A stretch of DNA of 64,000 nt from Phaseolus vulgaris (lineage: Eukaryota; Streptophyta; Magnoliopsida; Fabales; Fabaceae): NCBI RefSeq assembly GCF_000499845.2, contig NC_023749.2:23374878-23438877 (forward strand). The letters run 5' to 3'. Under the pieces are notes generated by a model. That model was not told the origin of the DNA. It saw nothing but the letters and a program-made list of their open reading frames with translations, and did not search any database. The translations under genes and the position numbers were made by a program. Each line of letters starts with the position of its first letter. The stretch's first letter is position 1. Shown here in pieces: positions 43,869 through 54,518 of this stretch.

Positions 43869-46527
43869 TTATAAAGTAGCAGATGGGGTGGAGTTGGTTG
43901 AGCCTTCGGCGAGAACGACTTTTCCATCTACTACTTCGTTGTTTAACGACACCATGCTGAGGTCGAGATCAGGGAATAGGCATGCGAATTGCTCCCGAGC
44001 GGCTTCGAATCCAGCAACCAGAATCTGAGCGGAGCTTAGCTTAAGTTCTTCAATTTGCCCTTGAAGTTCTTCAACCTGTTTCTTGAGCTCCTTGTTCTGC
44101 TGCTCCAGCTCTTCGACCTGTTTTCGGAGTTGTTCATTGGTCTCTTGAGCATGGAGAAGGTCGTCAGCAACCTTCTTGGATTCTGTTTGAGCTTGGGTCA
44201 ACTCGGCAGCCATCTTCCCTTTTTCTTTGTTGGCCTCGGTGAGATCAGCCATGGCGTCGTCCCTCGCTTTCTCTACTTGCCCAAGTAGCTTCTCGCGTTC
44301 GACCGACCTCTGCTCCAGTTTTTGCAACTTGGCGGCATCAGCTTGAATGCGAGCCTCCAGGTCGCTCGCCTTGGTGCGGAGAGGCACGATCTTGCTTTCT
44401 AGCTCGACTTTCTCTTGGGCAAGATCATGAATTTTGCGGCGAAGGTCAGCAGCTTCCTTGCGCGCCAGCCTGAGCTCGGTACTCAGGGCATCCTCCACTC
44501 GGGAGTGTTCCATTTCCGCGAGCGTCAGGCTGAATGACACCTTCTCCACCTCAACCTTCATAGTGCTATTCTCGGTCTTGAGGTTGTAGAGATCGTCTTG
44601 AAGCCTCCTGGTGGAGCTCTCCACAGCCCTCGTTATAATCGATGGGATATCCTCTGCTATGGTTTTGAGTTTGGCAGTCAGAGGTTCCCACATCCGTGTG
44701 ACTTCGAGGGAAAGGTTCGATGCTTGGAGAGGCGCCAGGGGGGCTTGTTGAGGGTTCTCGTCGCCACCCTCCTTAGCAGGATTTTCAGTGTTTGCTTCCT
44801 GGCGTGGCGACGCAATCGGGGACTCGGTGATTAGAATTGGAGAGGTGTGAGCAACCTCATCCCCGATTGGAACGTTCTCCGCAGCTGAAGCGTTTGAAGG
44901 GGGGCCCCCTCCAGCTGAGATGTGTGGCGTAGAGGCACTTGGGGGGTCCTCCAGAAAATTTGGCTCTTGAGCCTCAGCTGCTGGTGGCGCAGTGGCCAGT
45001 GGAGTTGCTTGGACTGGTGATGAAGGGGCTTGTGGTGTTGGCGATGAGGGAGGAGGAGCGGGCGTTGATGGTGGTGATGAGGTTGGAAGAGGGGGTGGAG
45101 CAGGTGGAGACGATGGTGCCACCCTCTTCCTTTTCGTGACAAGGCCATCCTCTGTGACCTCATCGTCCTCTTCTTCCTCCTCTTGGACGATTTGGGGGGC
45201 TTTCCGTTTTGGCCTCTTAAGGACCAGTTTCTTGCGCTGGGAGGGTTCCTTGGGCGGTGATCGCCCATGAACGATAGCCTTCTCGACCGCCGAGTTGGGA
45301 ACCGTCTGGGAACCGGTCGCCAACCCGTGGTTTCGGGCGAGCGCCTTTAAGTCGGCGAGCATGTTCTTAACCAACATGGTGTCTGCATGAAACAAAAATG
45401 CATGAGTTAGCTCAGAGAAGAAAAAGATAAGTGTATGAGGCAATAAAACAGCAAAACAGGAATATGCAGAAAAGGTAAAACCAAAGTCTTGTGCGTGTCG
45501 CACAAGACGCCCAGAAGCAGTATCAGAAACAGTATCAGAAGCAGTATCAGAAGTAATGTTAAAGCAAAAGTGTAGCGTCCTAACCTATTTGGAATTCCAA
45601 CTGGTCCTCAAAGAACTCGAAGGAGATCAGGGTGGGGGTCAGGAATGTTATGTTGGCATCTGCCACCCTCTTCCAGAATAGACAGAGGTCTCGGTCCAAA
45701 GCTCCCATGCTATCAGGACTTCTGGGCCTCCTGAAGCAGCTCTTGGACTCCTTTTTCCCCTTGTCCACCCAGTACAAGGGGAAGCCATCAAGAAGAGAAG
45801 TGTCTTTATCGTTTGCGCGTACTTGGATGAACTTCCCTTTCCAGTCCTTGCACGATTGCTGGAAGATGGTAAAAATGGATCTCCCAGCAATGGCATTCAG
45901 GCTGACCCACAGGCGGTCTCCTGGGTGCTTGGCCTCAAAAAGAAACAAAAACACGTCCACCGACGCGGGCAGCCCCAGGTGGTCGCACGTTATTTGAAAG
46001 GCTCGAACAAACGCCCAGCTGTTGGGGTGAAGCTGGGCGGCAGCAATGTTGAGCTCGGTCAAGAGTTCCCTCTCGAATCGGGTGAGGGGAAATCTGAGCT
46101 TGACCTTCTTGAAGAAAGTTGTGTAAACAAAGCAAAAGGGCCCGTCGGCGCTTACTTTGTCATCAGCGCACACTGGCAGAGCGGCGGGGCAAGGCAGCAC
46201 CATCATCCTCTCGTCGTGCTCCTTGTGAAACGATTGATAGGCCTCGTCCCCCTTTGTCAACCGCAAAACTGCTCCCGCAGTGTTCACCGACGAGGTCTCC
46301 TTCAGAAGGGTTGGGTTAGCCCAGGGGTATAGAGTTTTGAAGTCTGGCAGAGGGACGGGGGCTCCTCCAGCATTAGGTGGAGTCGCCTGGGCCAGAGCAG
46401 ATTGGGAAGATGCAGGCCTCTCAGCCTGCGAAGAGGAAGCACCACGAACTTGTGTTGGGTCGTGCACTTGTGAAGAAGGGTTTCGTGCTGAAGGAGGGGG
46501 GTTCGGGGTGATCTTTGTGCGAGTCAT
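43869..46527 (-). CDS. Antisense gene C: intact two-coding-exon gene of element C
   Basis: Exon 1 is 46527-45585 and exon 2 is 45382-43869. The 202-bp intron (AATAG|GTTAGG, CATGCAG|AC) is phase 1 at the same protein position as in A and B. The spliced product is about 818 aa. It starts MTRTKITPNPPPSARN, with TRTK recalling the histone H3 start ARTK. The exon 1 domain reads FVYTTFFKKVKLRFPL, AQLHPNSWAFVRAF, VFLFLFEAKHPGDR, KDWKGKF. Exon 2 carries basic clusters (KKLVLKRPKRK, TKRKR), an acidic stretch EEEEEDDEV, a long Pro/Ser/Ala linker, ~200 residues of coiled coil and the tail PDLDLSMV...VVDGKVV. A 5'-UTR intron (46767-46536, CGAAAG|GTAATT to TTTGCAG) ends 8 nt before the ATG. Convergent with gag-pol. 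Known Tat-lineage elements carry such 'aORFs'; the function is unknown. Confidence 0.88.
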
Positions 46528-47123
46528 GATAGCAACTGCAAAGGAAGAAGAAAGAAAAAACGATCAGGGGATTACAGAGGCTGACTCGGTCATGGAAGGA
46601 AGGTGAAACGACGAACGAATGTGAGTTCGTTGCGACGATCGACAAAGCCCTAAGTTACGCAGAAGAGAAATGGAAAAACGATCCACAGCGTATGCACCAG
46701 GCAGTTACAGGATGATGCAAATCGGTGAAAATGCAAGGAAACCCAGCAGATGAAGGAAAGTAATTACCTTTCGATGATCAGGAAGACGATGGAGGAAGAT
46801 GGTGATCTGGAGCGTTGAAGAGCGTTGAGAGTTTTCGCAGAGGGAAGTTAGAGCGTTTTGCAAGCACGAAGAAAGTGATGGAACAGTGGAACGTAATGGG
46901 TTTAAGGGTTTTCAAAATGGTTTTGGGAAGCGCTAACGGCAGATGAAGATAGCCGTTGATGAAAGCCACGTGTCGAACGGTGAGCGAAGGGTTTGGTGGA
47001 CCGTCAGAGCAGCAGAAAGTACTATCGCTTGGAATTCTGCGTCAGTGCCACGTAGATCGGTGTTAACGAAGGCTCTTTCAGTCTTTTCGCTAGACAAGTC
47101 TTCGCTTAAGACTGGGGGGCTTG
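46528..47123 (-). promoter_or_regulatory. Upstream region of antisense gene C and 3' polypurine tract
   Basis: On the minus strand this holds the leader exon and 5'-UTR intron of gene C. Upstream lie CCCTTAAACCC and ACTGTTCCATCAC, which recur in the same place in kappa (63662-63700), and CACGTG at 46966. On the plus strand AAGACTGGGGGGCT (47108-47121) is the polypurine tract before the 3' LTR. The region is strongly conserved with kappa, which fits a shared promoter. Confidence 0.6.
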
Positions 47124-47914
47124 TGTACCGCCCTGGTGGTCGGGTGTGATGACGTGGCATCCTGCTACAGTGTAGGCGTGTTGACAAGGCACCAGGTTGG
47201 CGGATGGGAAGGAAGTCGGGAGGCACGTGTAGTCGCCAGTTGTTAAGTTGGCGTGTTCCGATTTCCAGCTTACCAGAATAGGCGATCGCCAGGTTGAGGA
47301 TGAAGTCGCCAGATGCAGACCCAGGCGACCAAGCAGTCAGAGATCGCCAGAACAAGCACATCGCCGAAGATGAAGGAGAAGCAGATTATGAAGGCGGCCG
47401 GCGAGACCACAGGGAAGGCGTATGAAGGCCCTAACTCGCCAGTTTCAGTAGAGATCGCACTCCTAAGTTTGCTATGCACTGGGCAGTACCATGCATACGT
47501 AACTTAGCCAAAATGAGAGCAGAAGCGGCGCCAAGTCAGGGAGCCTCCAGATGATGGCACGTGTACAGTTGGATGCGAGCCACGTGTCCAAGTCTGTAAC
47601 TGCCAGGAGAGAGAAAACTACCAGGTATATAAGAGTTCTTAACAGACTTTCTGAGGTACGCACGTTCAGTTCATACACTTTACGCTTGCGAGTGACAGAG
47701 CTGTTTGTGAGAGGATTTGCACGGTTCTAGTTCTTAGTATTTGGTGATACCGTCACTGACTTGAGCGTCGGAGTGCGATCGGCCGCAGCGGCGCCGTATC
47801 GTTTCTTTGCAGGTTCTTGAAGTAGATCCAGGGGAGGAACGAAGGTGATAAGCGGTGCGCACGTCGATCCTTTGACGAGGCATTCTCCAGCGCTCCGGTC
47901 AACAGGCAGGATCA
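47124..47914 (+). repeat. Element C 3' LTR (791 bp)
   Basis: Same ends and length as the 5' LTR. Three differences seen by eye: GGCGCC/GGCACC near position 61, GGTCGG/GGCCGG and GAGACC/GAGAGC. TSD ATGCC follows. Confidence 0.97.
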
Positions 47915-47919
47915 ATGCC

Positions 47920-48289
47920 TAAAGAGAAAGTAACCACAAATGAACATTTTCAAATAAATGAGATGATTATAGAACACATACAACCATCAAAAGAGAAATA
48001 TTGTGAAAAGTTGCCAAAAACAAAGGAAAAACAAACATGGCAACTTAGTGAAATAAATTTTCAAACTAACACCTTTGTTTTATTTGATGATTTCCATAGG
48101 TACACGTTTGACCCGGGAGGGCAATCCTAGTTCTCAAAGCAAGAGGCTGTTATCCGAGATCCAGTCTGAAGATCAGAGGATAGATCTTCTCAAGAAGGAG
48201 AAGATGATGGACACCATCCAGCCACAACCATTCCCCTATGACGCAAAAGCATTGAATTTGAGGACAAATCCTTTTCAAGAAGAAGGGGA
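47920..48289 (+). pseudogene. Eta gag-protease C-terminus and 3' untranslated end
   Basis: This directly continues the frame broken at 35755 (KEKVTTNEHFQINEM, TFDPGGQS) to a stop at 48128-48130. A second frame overlapping its end (RLLSEIQSEDQRIDLLKK) is open to the LTR and may be a frameshifted extension. AAGAAGAAGGGGA at 48277-48289 is the polypurine tract. Confidence 0.7.
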
Positions 48290-49078
48290 TGATGGAAGAG
48301 GGCCAAGCACAACCTTTCATGAAAGGCAAGAGCCAAGTCAAGAACGTCCAAGACTAAGCTAGGAGCGTCTAAGACAAGCTAGGAAGCGTCTAGGCCAAGA
48401 AGACCAAGCTAGGAAGCGTCTAGGACAAGAAGACCAAGCTAGGAAGCGTCTAGGACAAGCTAGGAGCGTCTAGGGCAAGAAGACTTGGATCAAGCTTTGA
48501 ATAGGAAAGTGGCTTCCTAGCACAAATTCCGTGAAGGCCCAACAAGTGTAGTTTAGCTTTAATTGGGGTGTAAATAGCATAGCCATGTGGACAAATGTTT
48601 ATTTTTCTGCACATTAGAATTAAGGAGGAGTTAACCTTGATTAGCAAAAGTTTCTAGAAGCCTTCACTAATCAAGGGACGGTTTTGGTAGTCATGTGAAC
48701 CCATGTGCACCCATGTGCTCCATGTGCCCATGTGCCTCACATTTACATTTCATTTTGCTCACATTTCATGTGGAATTAGCTTAGGAATTACGGCCTCCTT
48801 AGCCTATAAAAGGAGATGCCTAGCTCTTGTATTTTCAAAATTTATGAGAGTAAAGTTATGCTGCCAACTTTGTGCCATGCTTTGCTTCTACCTAGTTTCT
48901 AGGCTCTAATCTTCATCTTCCTCACCTACCATAGGGCTGGCCGAACCTTCCTACTTCCATACACATCATGCACCTTCAAGATCACCATAGCTCCTAGGAG
49001 GATCTTGCACATTTACATCCATGGCTTCCGCACCATTTTTCACATGATTCCAAGAAGAGCTTCATGAATTTGCCATCA
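48290..49078 (+). repeat. Eta 3' LTR (789 bp)
   Basis: It matches the 5' LTR in length and ends; about 11 differences by eye, almost all transitions. TATAAAA lies at 48805-48811. GTTTC follows as TSD. Confidence 0.95.
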
Positions 49079-49258
49079 GTTTCCTTGTGTTTTAATAGGC
49101 TCATTTGAGTTTCCTTGTGTTTTAATCGGTTCATTTGCATTCTAGCTTGTTTTAATCGGTTCATATACTATATTATGGGTTTCTATATGAGTTTGGCTTG
49201 GTTACTTGTGATTTGGTGAGTTTTTGAATGTTAAGAACATTGATCCAATTCTTAGAAA
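49079..49258 (+). repeat. Theta LTR, right part
   Basis: This continues the LTR broken at 29478 by eta. GTTTCCTTGTGTTTTAAT occurs twice, 30 bp apart (49079, 49109). The end AACATTGATCCAATTCTTAG is found inverted at 32425-32445. Confidence 0.6.
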
Positions 49259-49784
49259 GTGCCTAATCGTATTCCAACTCTTGTTGAATCCATAACATGT
49301 CCATATTATATCTCTATCATGTTCTTGGAATCATATCTGAACATGAGTGTAAAGAAGTATAGGCAAAAGATAGAGCTTTACACGATGAGAGCCTCTATTA
49401 GGAAGGAAGAAACCACCACCATAGTTAGGTTTCTGAGTGGTCTCAATCTTCAGATAAGGGATAAAGTGGAACTTTTGCCCTATAGGGACTTGAATGACTT
49501 GATCCAACTTTGTATAAAAGTTGAGCAACAAAATTTGAGAAAAGGATCAAGTCGCAAGGAGAGTTCTTACTCTAACTCTTATCCTAAGAAAGAGTATAGA
49601 AAAGAAAGGGAGGATAGTCTTGCAAAAGATAAACCCAAAGAAACTCCCAAAAGTGTAGGAAAATATGTGTCTACCTCACAACCCTACAATAGAGATATCC
49701 AATGCTTTTAGTGTCTTGGTAGAGGCTATATAGCATCCCATTGCCCAAGTAGGAGAACCATGATCTTAAGAGGGAGGCAGACCT
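49259..49784 (+). pseudogene. gag: Theta-type gag fragment
   Basis: The frame carries MSVKKYRQKIELYTMRASI, FLSGLNLQIRDKVELL and LIQLCIKVEQQNLRK, clearly homologous to the eta gag domain. It reaches a broken zinc knuckle: CF, a TAG stop, then CLGRGYIASHC, with the usual His replaced by Tyr. The gag N-part is missing and the right end is cut by a Tat-like LTR piece at 49785. It is a remnant. Confidence 0.85.
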
Positions 49785-50387
49785 TGACGCCATGACCCCA
49801 TCTGGGGGCGCTTCTGCCCACCTGGGGACGTTTCTACGTGTGAGTCCTCCTGCTGGGAGTGCTACTGCGCTAGGGGTGACTTTTTGGGTGCCAACTCATG
49901 CCCCCAAGTATCTAGTCACTTACTTTGAGAGCGTATCTGCCTTCCTTTTGTACTCTGCACCCGGTTGCCCTGGGCGTGACTTTCCTCTTGAGCCGTATCT
50001 GCCCCACAGGCGTCTCTGGGGCGGCAGGAGCACTTCACGAGTCAGGCTGCCCTTCACTGGTACTATTACTATGGCCTTGAAGCCACCTTTTCCTTCTCTT
50101 TATCACTTTCCCGAGATATCGGGACCTGAGGCCTTCCCACGGCGTCGCTCCCTCCATGGTCTTTCCTACCCATGGGCATCGGGGAACCACACCGTGATTG
50201 CCTTACTTTAGCACTGTTTGATCTGGCGACGCCCTGGTCGGGCGACGCCTTCACCTAGGCGACGCCTTGCCTTGGCGACGCTTCCTCTTGGCGTCTCTCC
50301 ACTCAGGCAACGCCTTGCGTTGACTTTGACTCTCCAGCCGTTGACTTTGACTTTGACTTAGTCAACGCCCGGATACGGGACAGTACA
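49785..50387 (-). repeat. Truncated Tat-like LTR (U3 part)
   Basis: It corresponds to 27111-27727 of the solo LTR: both have ACGCCATGACCCCATC, CGAGATATCGGG, GGCGACGCC repeats and end with the LTR start, GGACAGTACA (minus strand TGTACTGTCCCG). The R/U5 half is absent. No matching TSD is seen (GACCT and GTATT). It may be the left LTR of epsilon or a separate fragment. Confidence 0.75.
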
Positions 50388-50963
50388 GTATTCTTAATGA
50401 CTGATTGGACATCCCCTGAAATGAGGATGATAATACCTTTTGGGCTACCCTTGATCGCGCGCCACGTGGCCCATCGCGCGGCCATCCTCCAGGGACCTTT
50501 GCGTTTCCCTTGGGTAATTGATCCCCTGACGCGTGGCACGATCCCACGGCCCTAGGTTAGCGCCTCTCGAGTTGCGAAATGTAACGTTTAAGTTACTCCA
50601 AACCCCGCGCTCACCCTACTGTTACATTCATTCACTCTGCAACTTCGCACTGTTCATCGCCTTCGAAACCCCTTTTCTCTGCAATCGCGATTCTCTCCTT
50701 GCTGCGCTCGTCTACTGCCTCCATTCCAATAACAAAGGTACGATCTCGGGTATTCATGACTCTTCCCTTTCGTCGCATTATAGGATTCATTGAACTGTCT
50801 GGGACTGTTGTTATTCTCGTATTACTGCATTTCTCCTCTTCTTCTTCCTCCTCTGATTTTTCTTGCGTGGGTGACGCTTCCTGGGGCTCTTTCCCCTTCT
50901 TGCCATGGCTAAACTTGCTAAACCCTTTTTCCTCTCTTCTTTCTCCAGCTATCTATTTTCACC
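50388..50963 (+). promoter_or_regulatory. Upstream region and leader intron of antisense-type gene D
   Basis: It contains GCCACGTGGC (50463), a GTTACATTCATTCACTC stretch that may be near the transcription start, and a donor AACAAAG|GTACG (50737/50738). A pyrimidine-rich acceptor TTTCTCCAG ends at 50948, giving a 211-bp 5'-UTR intron that ends 15 nt before the ATG. This matches the layout in A, B and C. Confidence 0.6.
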
Positions 50964-53247
50964 ATGACGCGCGCGAACGCAGAGCCTGATTCTTCTCCCA
51001 CGACCCCCAAGTCCAACTACAAAGCCTTCTACCCCTGGGCCCCCGACGAGCTCCTGAGTGAATGCACCAGCCTGACTTCCTTCCAGGACCTGGAAGCTCA
51101 CCGGGGGGATCCCCATTTGTACAAATTTAACGCCTTCTGCCGCACCCACGACGCCCACATATCCGTCCGTCTTGGCAGGCCTGGGGAACCTGTTTATTTG
51201 GACGACAAACCTAGAAAGGTGAAACCCTTTTTCTTCATGTACCAGACCGAGTTCAAGCGCGTAGGAGTGCGTCTCCCATTCACTCCCTTCGAACGGGAGC
51301 TTCTCACTGAAATCAATACTGCCCCCGCCCAGCTTCATCCCAACAGCTGGGCATTCGTGCGGGGCTTTCAAATTCTTTGTGGATACCTAGGCATCCCCCC
51401 TTCTGTAGATATCTTCCTGCATTTCTTTGAGGTGAAGAAACAGGGGAAAAGCTTCTGGGTAAGCTTTTCCGGGATCGCAGGGAGGATCCTCCTATCCCTC
51501 TTCCAGAATTCTTACAAGAACTGGAAAGGGAAATTCTTCAGGTGTGCAGCGCCAAGCACGATCCCACAGCTTTGGATGGCTTCCCCCTTTACTGGACGGA
51601 GCGCCCTAAATTGCTCAGGGCCAAGACCCTGGAAGAGCTATCTCCCGCCGATAGGGAGGTAAGCAAAGCCTTGGCTGGGTTGGGGATCCTTTTTGATACC
51701 TTGAAGCTGGTCGCTAGCGAGTACAATGCTCACACCCTGACCACCTACTTTGGTAAGGGGCTCTCCCCTCATCCTTTTGTTGTGAACAGCTTGCTATCGA
51801 ACATTGGTTCCCCTGGACTCTTATACTCATTTTATAGTGTGCTATGTTGCTTGCATTTCACGCCTCCATGTGTGTTGTAATTTTGCAGAGTTACTTTGGT
51901 CTTAATTCTTGCTGTTTGGTCAATCTTGATGTAGGATCGGTGATGGGCGCTTCCAAGAGAATGATGCTGGCGAAGGCAATGAAGGAGGCACGGGCCGCCA
52001 AGGCGGGCGCCTCCTCCACCCTTGCTGCTGATCCGGTTCCCCCACCGACTCTGTCGCCACCTCCTCCGATCACTGTCGAGGCTATCTCGAGCTCACCTCC
52101 GTTGTCTCCTCGCAGCCTTGCAGCACTTCAGACTCCTCGCTCTCCTATACCCATCGCCGCTGTTCCCCTAGCCGCGGCCTCGTCACCGGCTCCAACCCCC
52201 CTTGACAAAGGGAAACGGGTTTTGGAGGTTCTAACGGACGATGAGGACTCAGAAGGCGTGGCTCCCTTCAGAAGAAGAAAATCTGCGCGAGTTCCTCTTT
52301 CGGTAGAGGCGTCGCCCCAGGGAGGGAATCCCTTCATGGATAACCCCCCGAGCGCGACCTCACTCCCTCCAATGACACTCCAAGAGGAAAGGGGCGAAGG
52401 CGCCGAATCTGCCCCGCCTCCGCCGCCGGCAGAAACCATTGCTTCCCCTGCTTCCGTCGCTGCCGCCCCTGACTTCATCGCCATCCCTCCTCCGATTATG
52501 CATCTAATGAGGGGCTTCAGCGGCGGGACTCTGCCAGAGGGTACAGACAGGAAGGAAGGCATGCCCTTCTACCTGGGGGCCTTTCTGGCGGTGGCCCTTG
52601 AATGGCGCGCCCAGGCCAGAAACGCGGTCTTGCAATCTCAAACTCTCCAGGCCTTGGAAACAAAGGCAACTACCCTGGAAGAGGAAATGAGGACCTTGGG
52701 ACGCCAGAACGAAGCTTATCAAACTTCTCTGAAACAAATACAAGAGTCCAAAGCAGAAACAGAGAGGCAACTGGCAGAGGCATTGGAGCTCCAGGCTGGC
52801 TTCTACACTCGAGAAGTTGCTCTTCAAGTCCAGGTAACGGGTCTTCAGGAACTGGTCAAAACGGATGCAGAAACTCGAAAGGGCCTGAAGGACCGTTGCT
52901 GTGAACAGGCTGCCAAGATGGAGCGGATGGAGGAGGAAATGGCCACGCAGGCCAAAGCTATGGACCTTCTCCGGGCTGACTACGACAAATTACAAGTCCA
53001 GGTCAGTCGACTTCGCGTTGAGAAGGAGGCTCTGGAGAAGCAGGTGGCCTCTAGGGATGCCGCCGTTGAGGACCTGGAGAAGGAGAAAAAGTCCCTTATC
53101 CAAGAGATGGCGGGTACTTTCGAGGAGGGGTTCCAAGAGGCTCTGACCCAGGCGTCCTGTGAGAACCCTGGCATCAATATTTCAAACTGCGACCCCATGC
53201 ACCATGTCGTCGACGGGAAGGTCGTGCCCATGGACGTGGATGACTGA
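50964..53247 (+). pseudogene. Gene D: aORF-type two-exon gene with one frameshift
   Basis: Exon 1 is 50964-51752, the intron 51753-51934 (182 bp, CTTTG|GTAAGG, TTGATGTAG|GA, phase 1) and exon 2 is 51935-53247. It starts MTRANAEPDSSP. The conserved domain reads FFMYQTEFKRVGVRLPF, AQLHPNSWAFVRGF, DIFLHFFEVKKQGKS, KNWKGKFF. A one-base loss near 51541 shifts the frame; beyond it the expected sequence (ALDGFPLYWTERPK) is in another frame. Exon 2 has a Pro/Ala/Ser-rich stretch, FRRRKSARVP, an acidic TDDEDSEG, a coiled coil and the tail HHVVDGKVVPMDVDD. It is of the same family as A, B and C but a separate, diverged subfamily. It would be intact but for one base. Confidence 0.82.
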
Positions 53248-54518
53248 ACCGTTGCCTCTCAACCGCCACCTTCAGCTTCACGCTTAACTGCTTTATACTT
53301 TTCCTTCGTCTTTGATTTTATCTGTTAAAATTTGTAATTCTTTGAACTACCCGCACTCTTGTTACTGATTTGGGGCGCGCGCATGATTCCCTTTATGTCT
53401 TTGCCATATACGATTCTGCTTGTGCGATCTCATTCCCATCTTTTACCTTCGCGCGCTTCGCTTATTTTATCTGTGTTCTACCCATTTCTTTCACTTCGTT
53501 GGGCGGCTTTGTATGACCGAGAAAGGTCGCGTGCCAACCCTCACGCCCGTGGAGAGGCTCACCTAGTGACGCTGTATCGTCCACGAGGTGTTTCTAACAC
53601 CGAAACGGTTCTCTCCATGATTCTTAGCCCCCGGCGCCCACGCCTAAGGAGAGGCCTGCTACAGCAGCGCCGTATCGTCCCCGGGTGCCTAAAACGTCGA
53701 GTGCTTTGGGGGGGGGGGGGTTCATTCCCTCTATGGTCTTTCCTTCCCATAGGTATCGGGGAACGCCCTGCCAGCGATTCGCTGGCGTTTGGCGGTCTTA
53801 TCTCCCTCCACAGTCTTTCCTACCTGTGGGTATCGGGGAGGCGACGCCAGTGACTAACTTTGCCTTCTTTGATTTCGTCTCCCTCCACAGTCTTTCCTAC
53901 CTGTGGGTATCGGGGAGGCGACGCCAGTTGGTATTTGGGTTGGCGACGCCCGTGACATCTCACGCTGGCGTCGCCCTTCACGTCCTTCCGGGCGACGCCT
54001 CGGGCGTTACCTTTACTTCGACTTGCCTTGGTCGACGCCTGACGACAGCGAAGAGCTCGAAGTTTTGTCTGTGCCATCACATGGCGCTTCTTGTATAGCT
54101 AATGGGACGTTCCGTCATTCGACTTGATCCACGTGGCGCTGCTTGTATGGTTGATGGGCATTCAGTCATTCCATTTTCTGACTCCTGCTGTACCCCTGAC
54201 TCACTTTCGACGGCGCATCGTACCACTGGATATTCTGCTGATACGACGTTTTCTGATTTAAACCAGTGGTGCCAGCGTCATCCTTTCATCTTCTGCCACG
54301 TGTATCAATCGTGCGGTGCATCCATTCACGTCGTTTGGCGCTCTAACCGCTTTATTTAACTCTTCAAACTCTGGAACTATCTTCATCATTTTCTCACTCT
54401 TCATAACCTACTTGCGTTCTTTCTTCTTGCACCCTTTCTTCTCTGTCGAAGGGTTGTTCTAGCCTTCGCTCCCCTCACTCAACTCTTGCGTTTCTGGCAG
54501 TCCTGATCTTGTTAATGA
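53248..54518. repeat. Region between genes D and E with LTR-like and GCGACGCC repeats
   Basis: There is no convincing gene. 53802-53851 and 53879-53928 are a direct repeat (period 77 bp) of CTCCCTCCACAGTC...TATCGGGGAGGCGACGCCAG, which resembles the U3 at 27470-27600 and 50150-50250. A 13-G run sits at 53708-53720. After 54110 the sequence becomes promoter-like for gene E, with CCACGTGTATC and CGCTTTATTTAAC (54350). A TTTCTGGCAG acceptor ends at 54500. Whether this holds a decayed LTR or a long spacer I cannot decide. Confidence 0.5.

Larger units (their letters stand above)
35756..47914 (+). mobile_element. Element C: structurally complete Tat-like gypsy retrotransposon, 12,159 bp, TSD ATGCC
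   Basis: Two 791-bp LTRs, starting TGTACCGCCCTGG and ending GGCAGGATCA, are flanked by ATGCC (35751-35755 and 47915-47919). By eye the LTRs differ at only three positions, so the insertion is young. Inside are a PBS, leader, gag-pol with one in-frame stop, the post-pol element, a tandem-repeat spacer, intact antisense gene C and a polypurine tract. It is the reference copy for reading the damaged relatives around it. Confidence 0.97.
29479..49078 (+). mobile_element. Element eta: gypsy-type element with gag-protease only, split by element C, TSD GTTTC
   Basis: Two 789-bp LTRs (29479-30267 and 48290-49078) are flanked by GTTTC (29474-29478, 49079-49083). A PBS TTGGTATCATGAGC follows the 5' LTR and a purine run AAGAAGAAGGGGA precedes the 3' LTR. 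Without the 12,159-bp element C and one TSD copy its length is about 7.4 kb. It encodes gag, a CCHC knuckle and an aspartic protease, but no RT, RNase H or integrase, so it must be non-autonomous. The LTRs differ at about 11 sites by eye, so eta is older than the element nested in it. Confidence 0.92.

Noticed and set aside
50964..53247. Gene D as an ordinary host gene
   Set aside because: It shares domain, intron phase, leader intron and C-terminal tail with the retroelement antisense genes, and sits among element fragments.
53359..54359. ORFs of 164, 137 and 85 codons between D and E
   Set aside because: They run through direct repeats and the G13 run, with no domain and overlapping frames on both strands.
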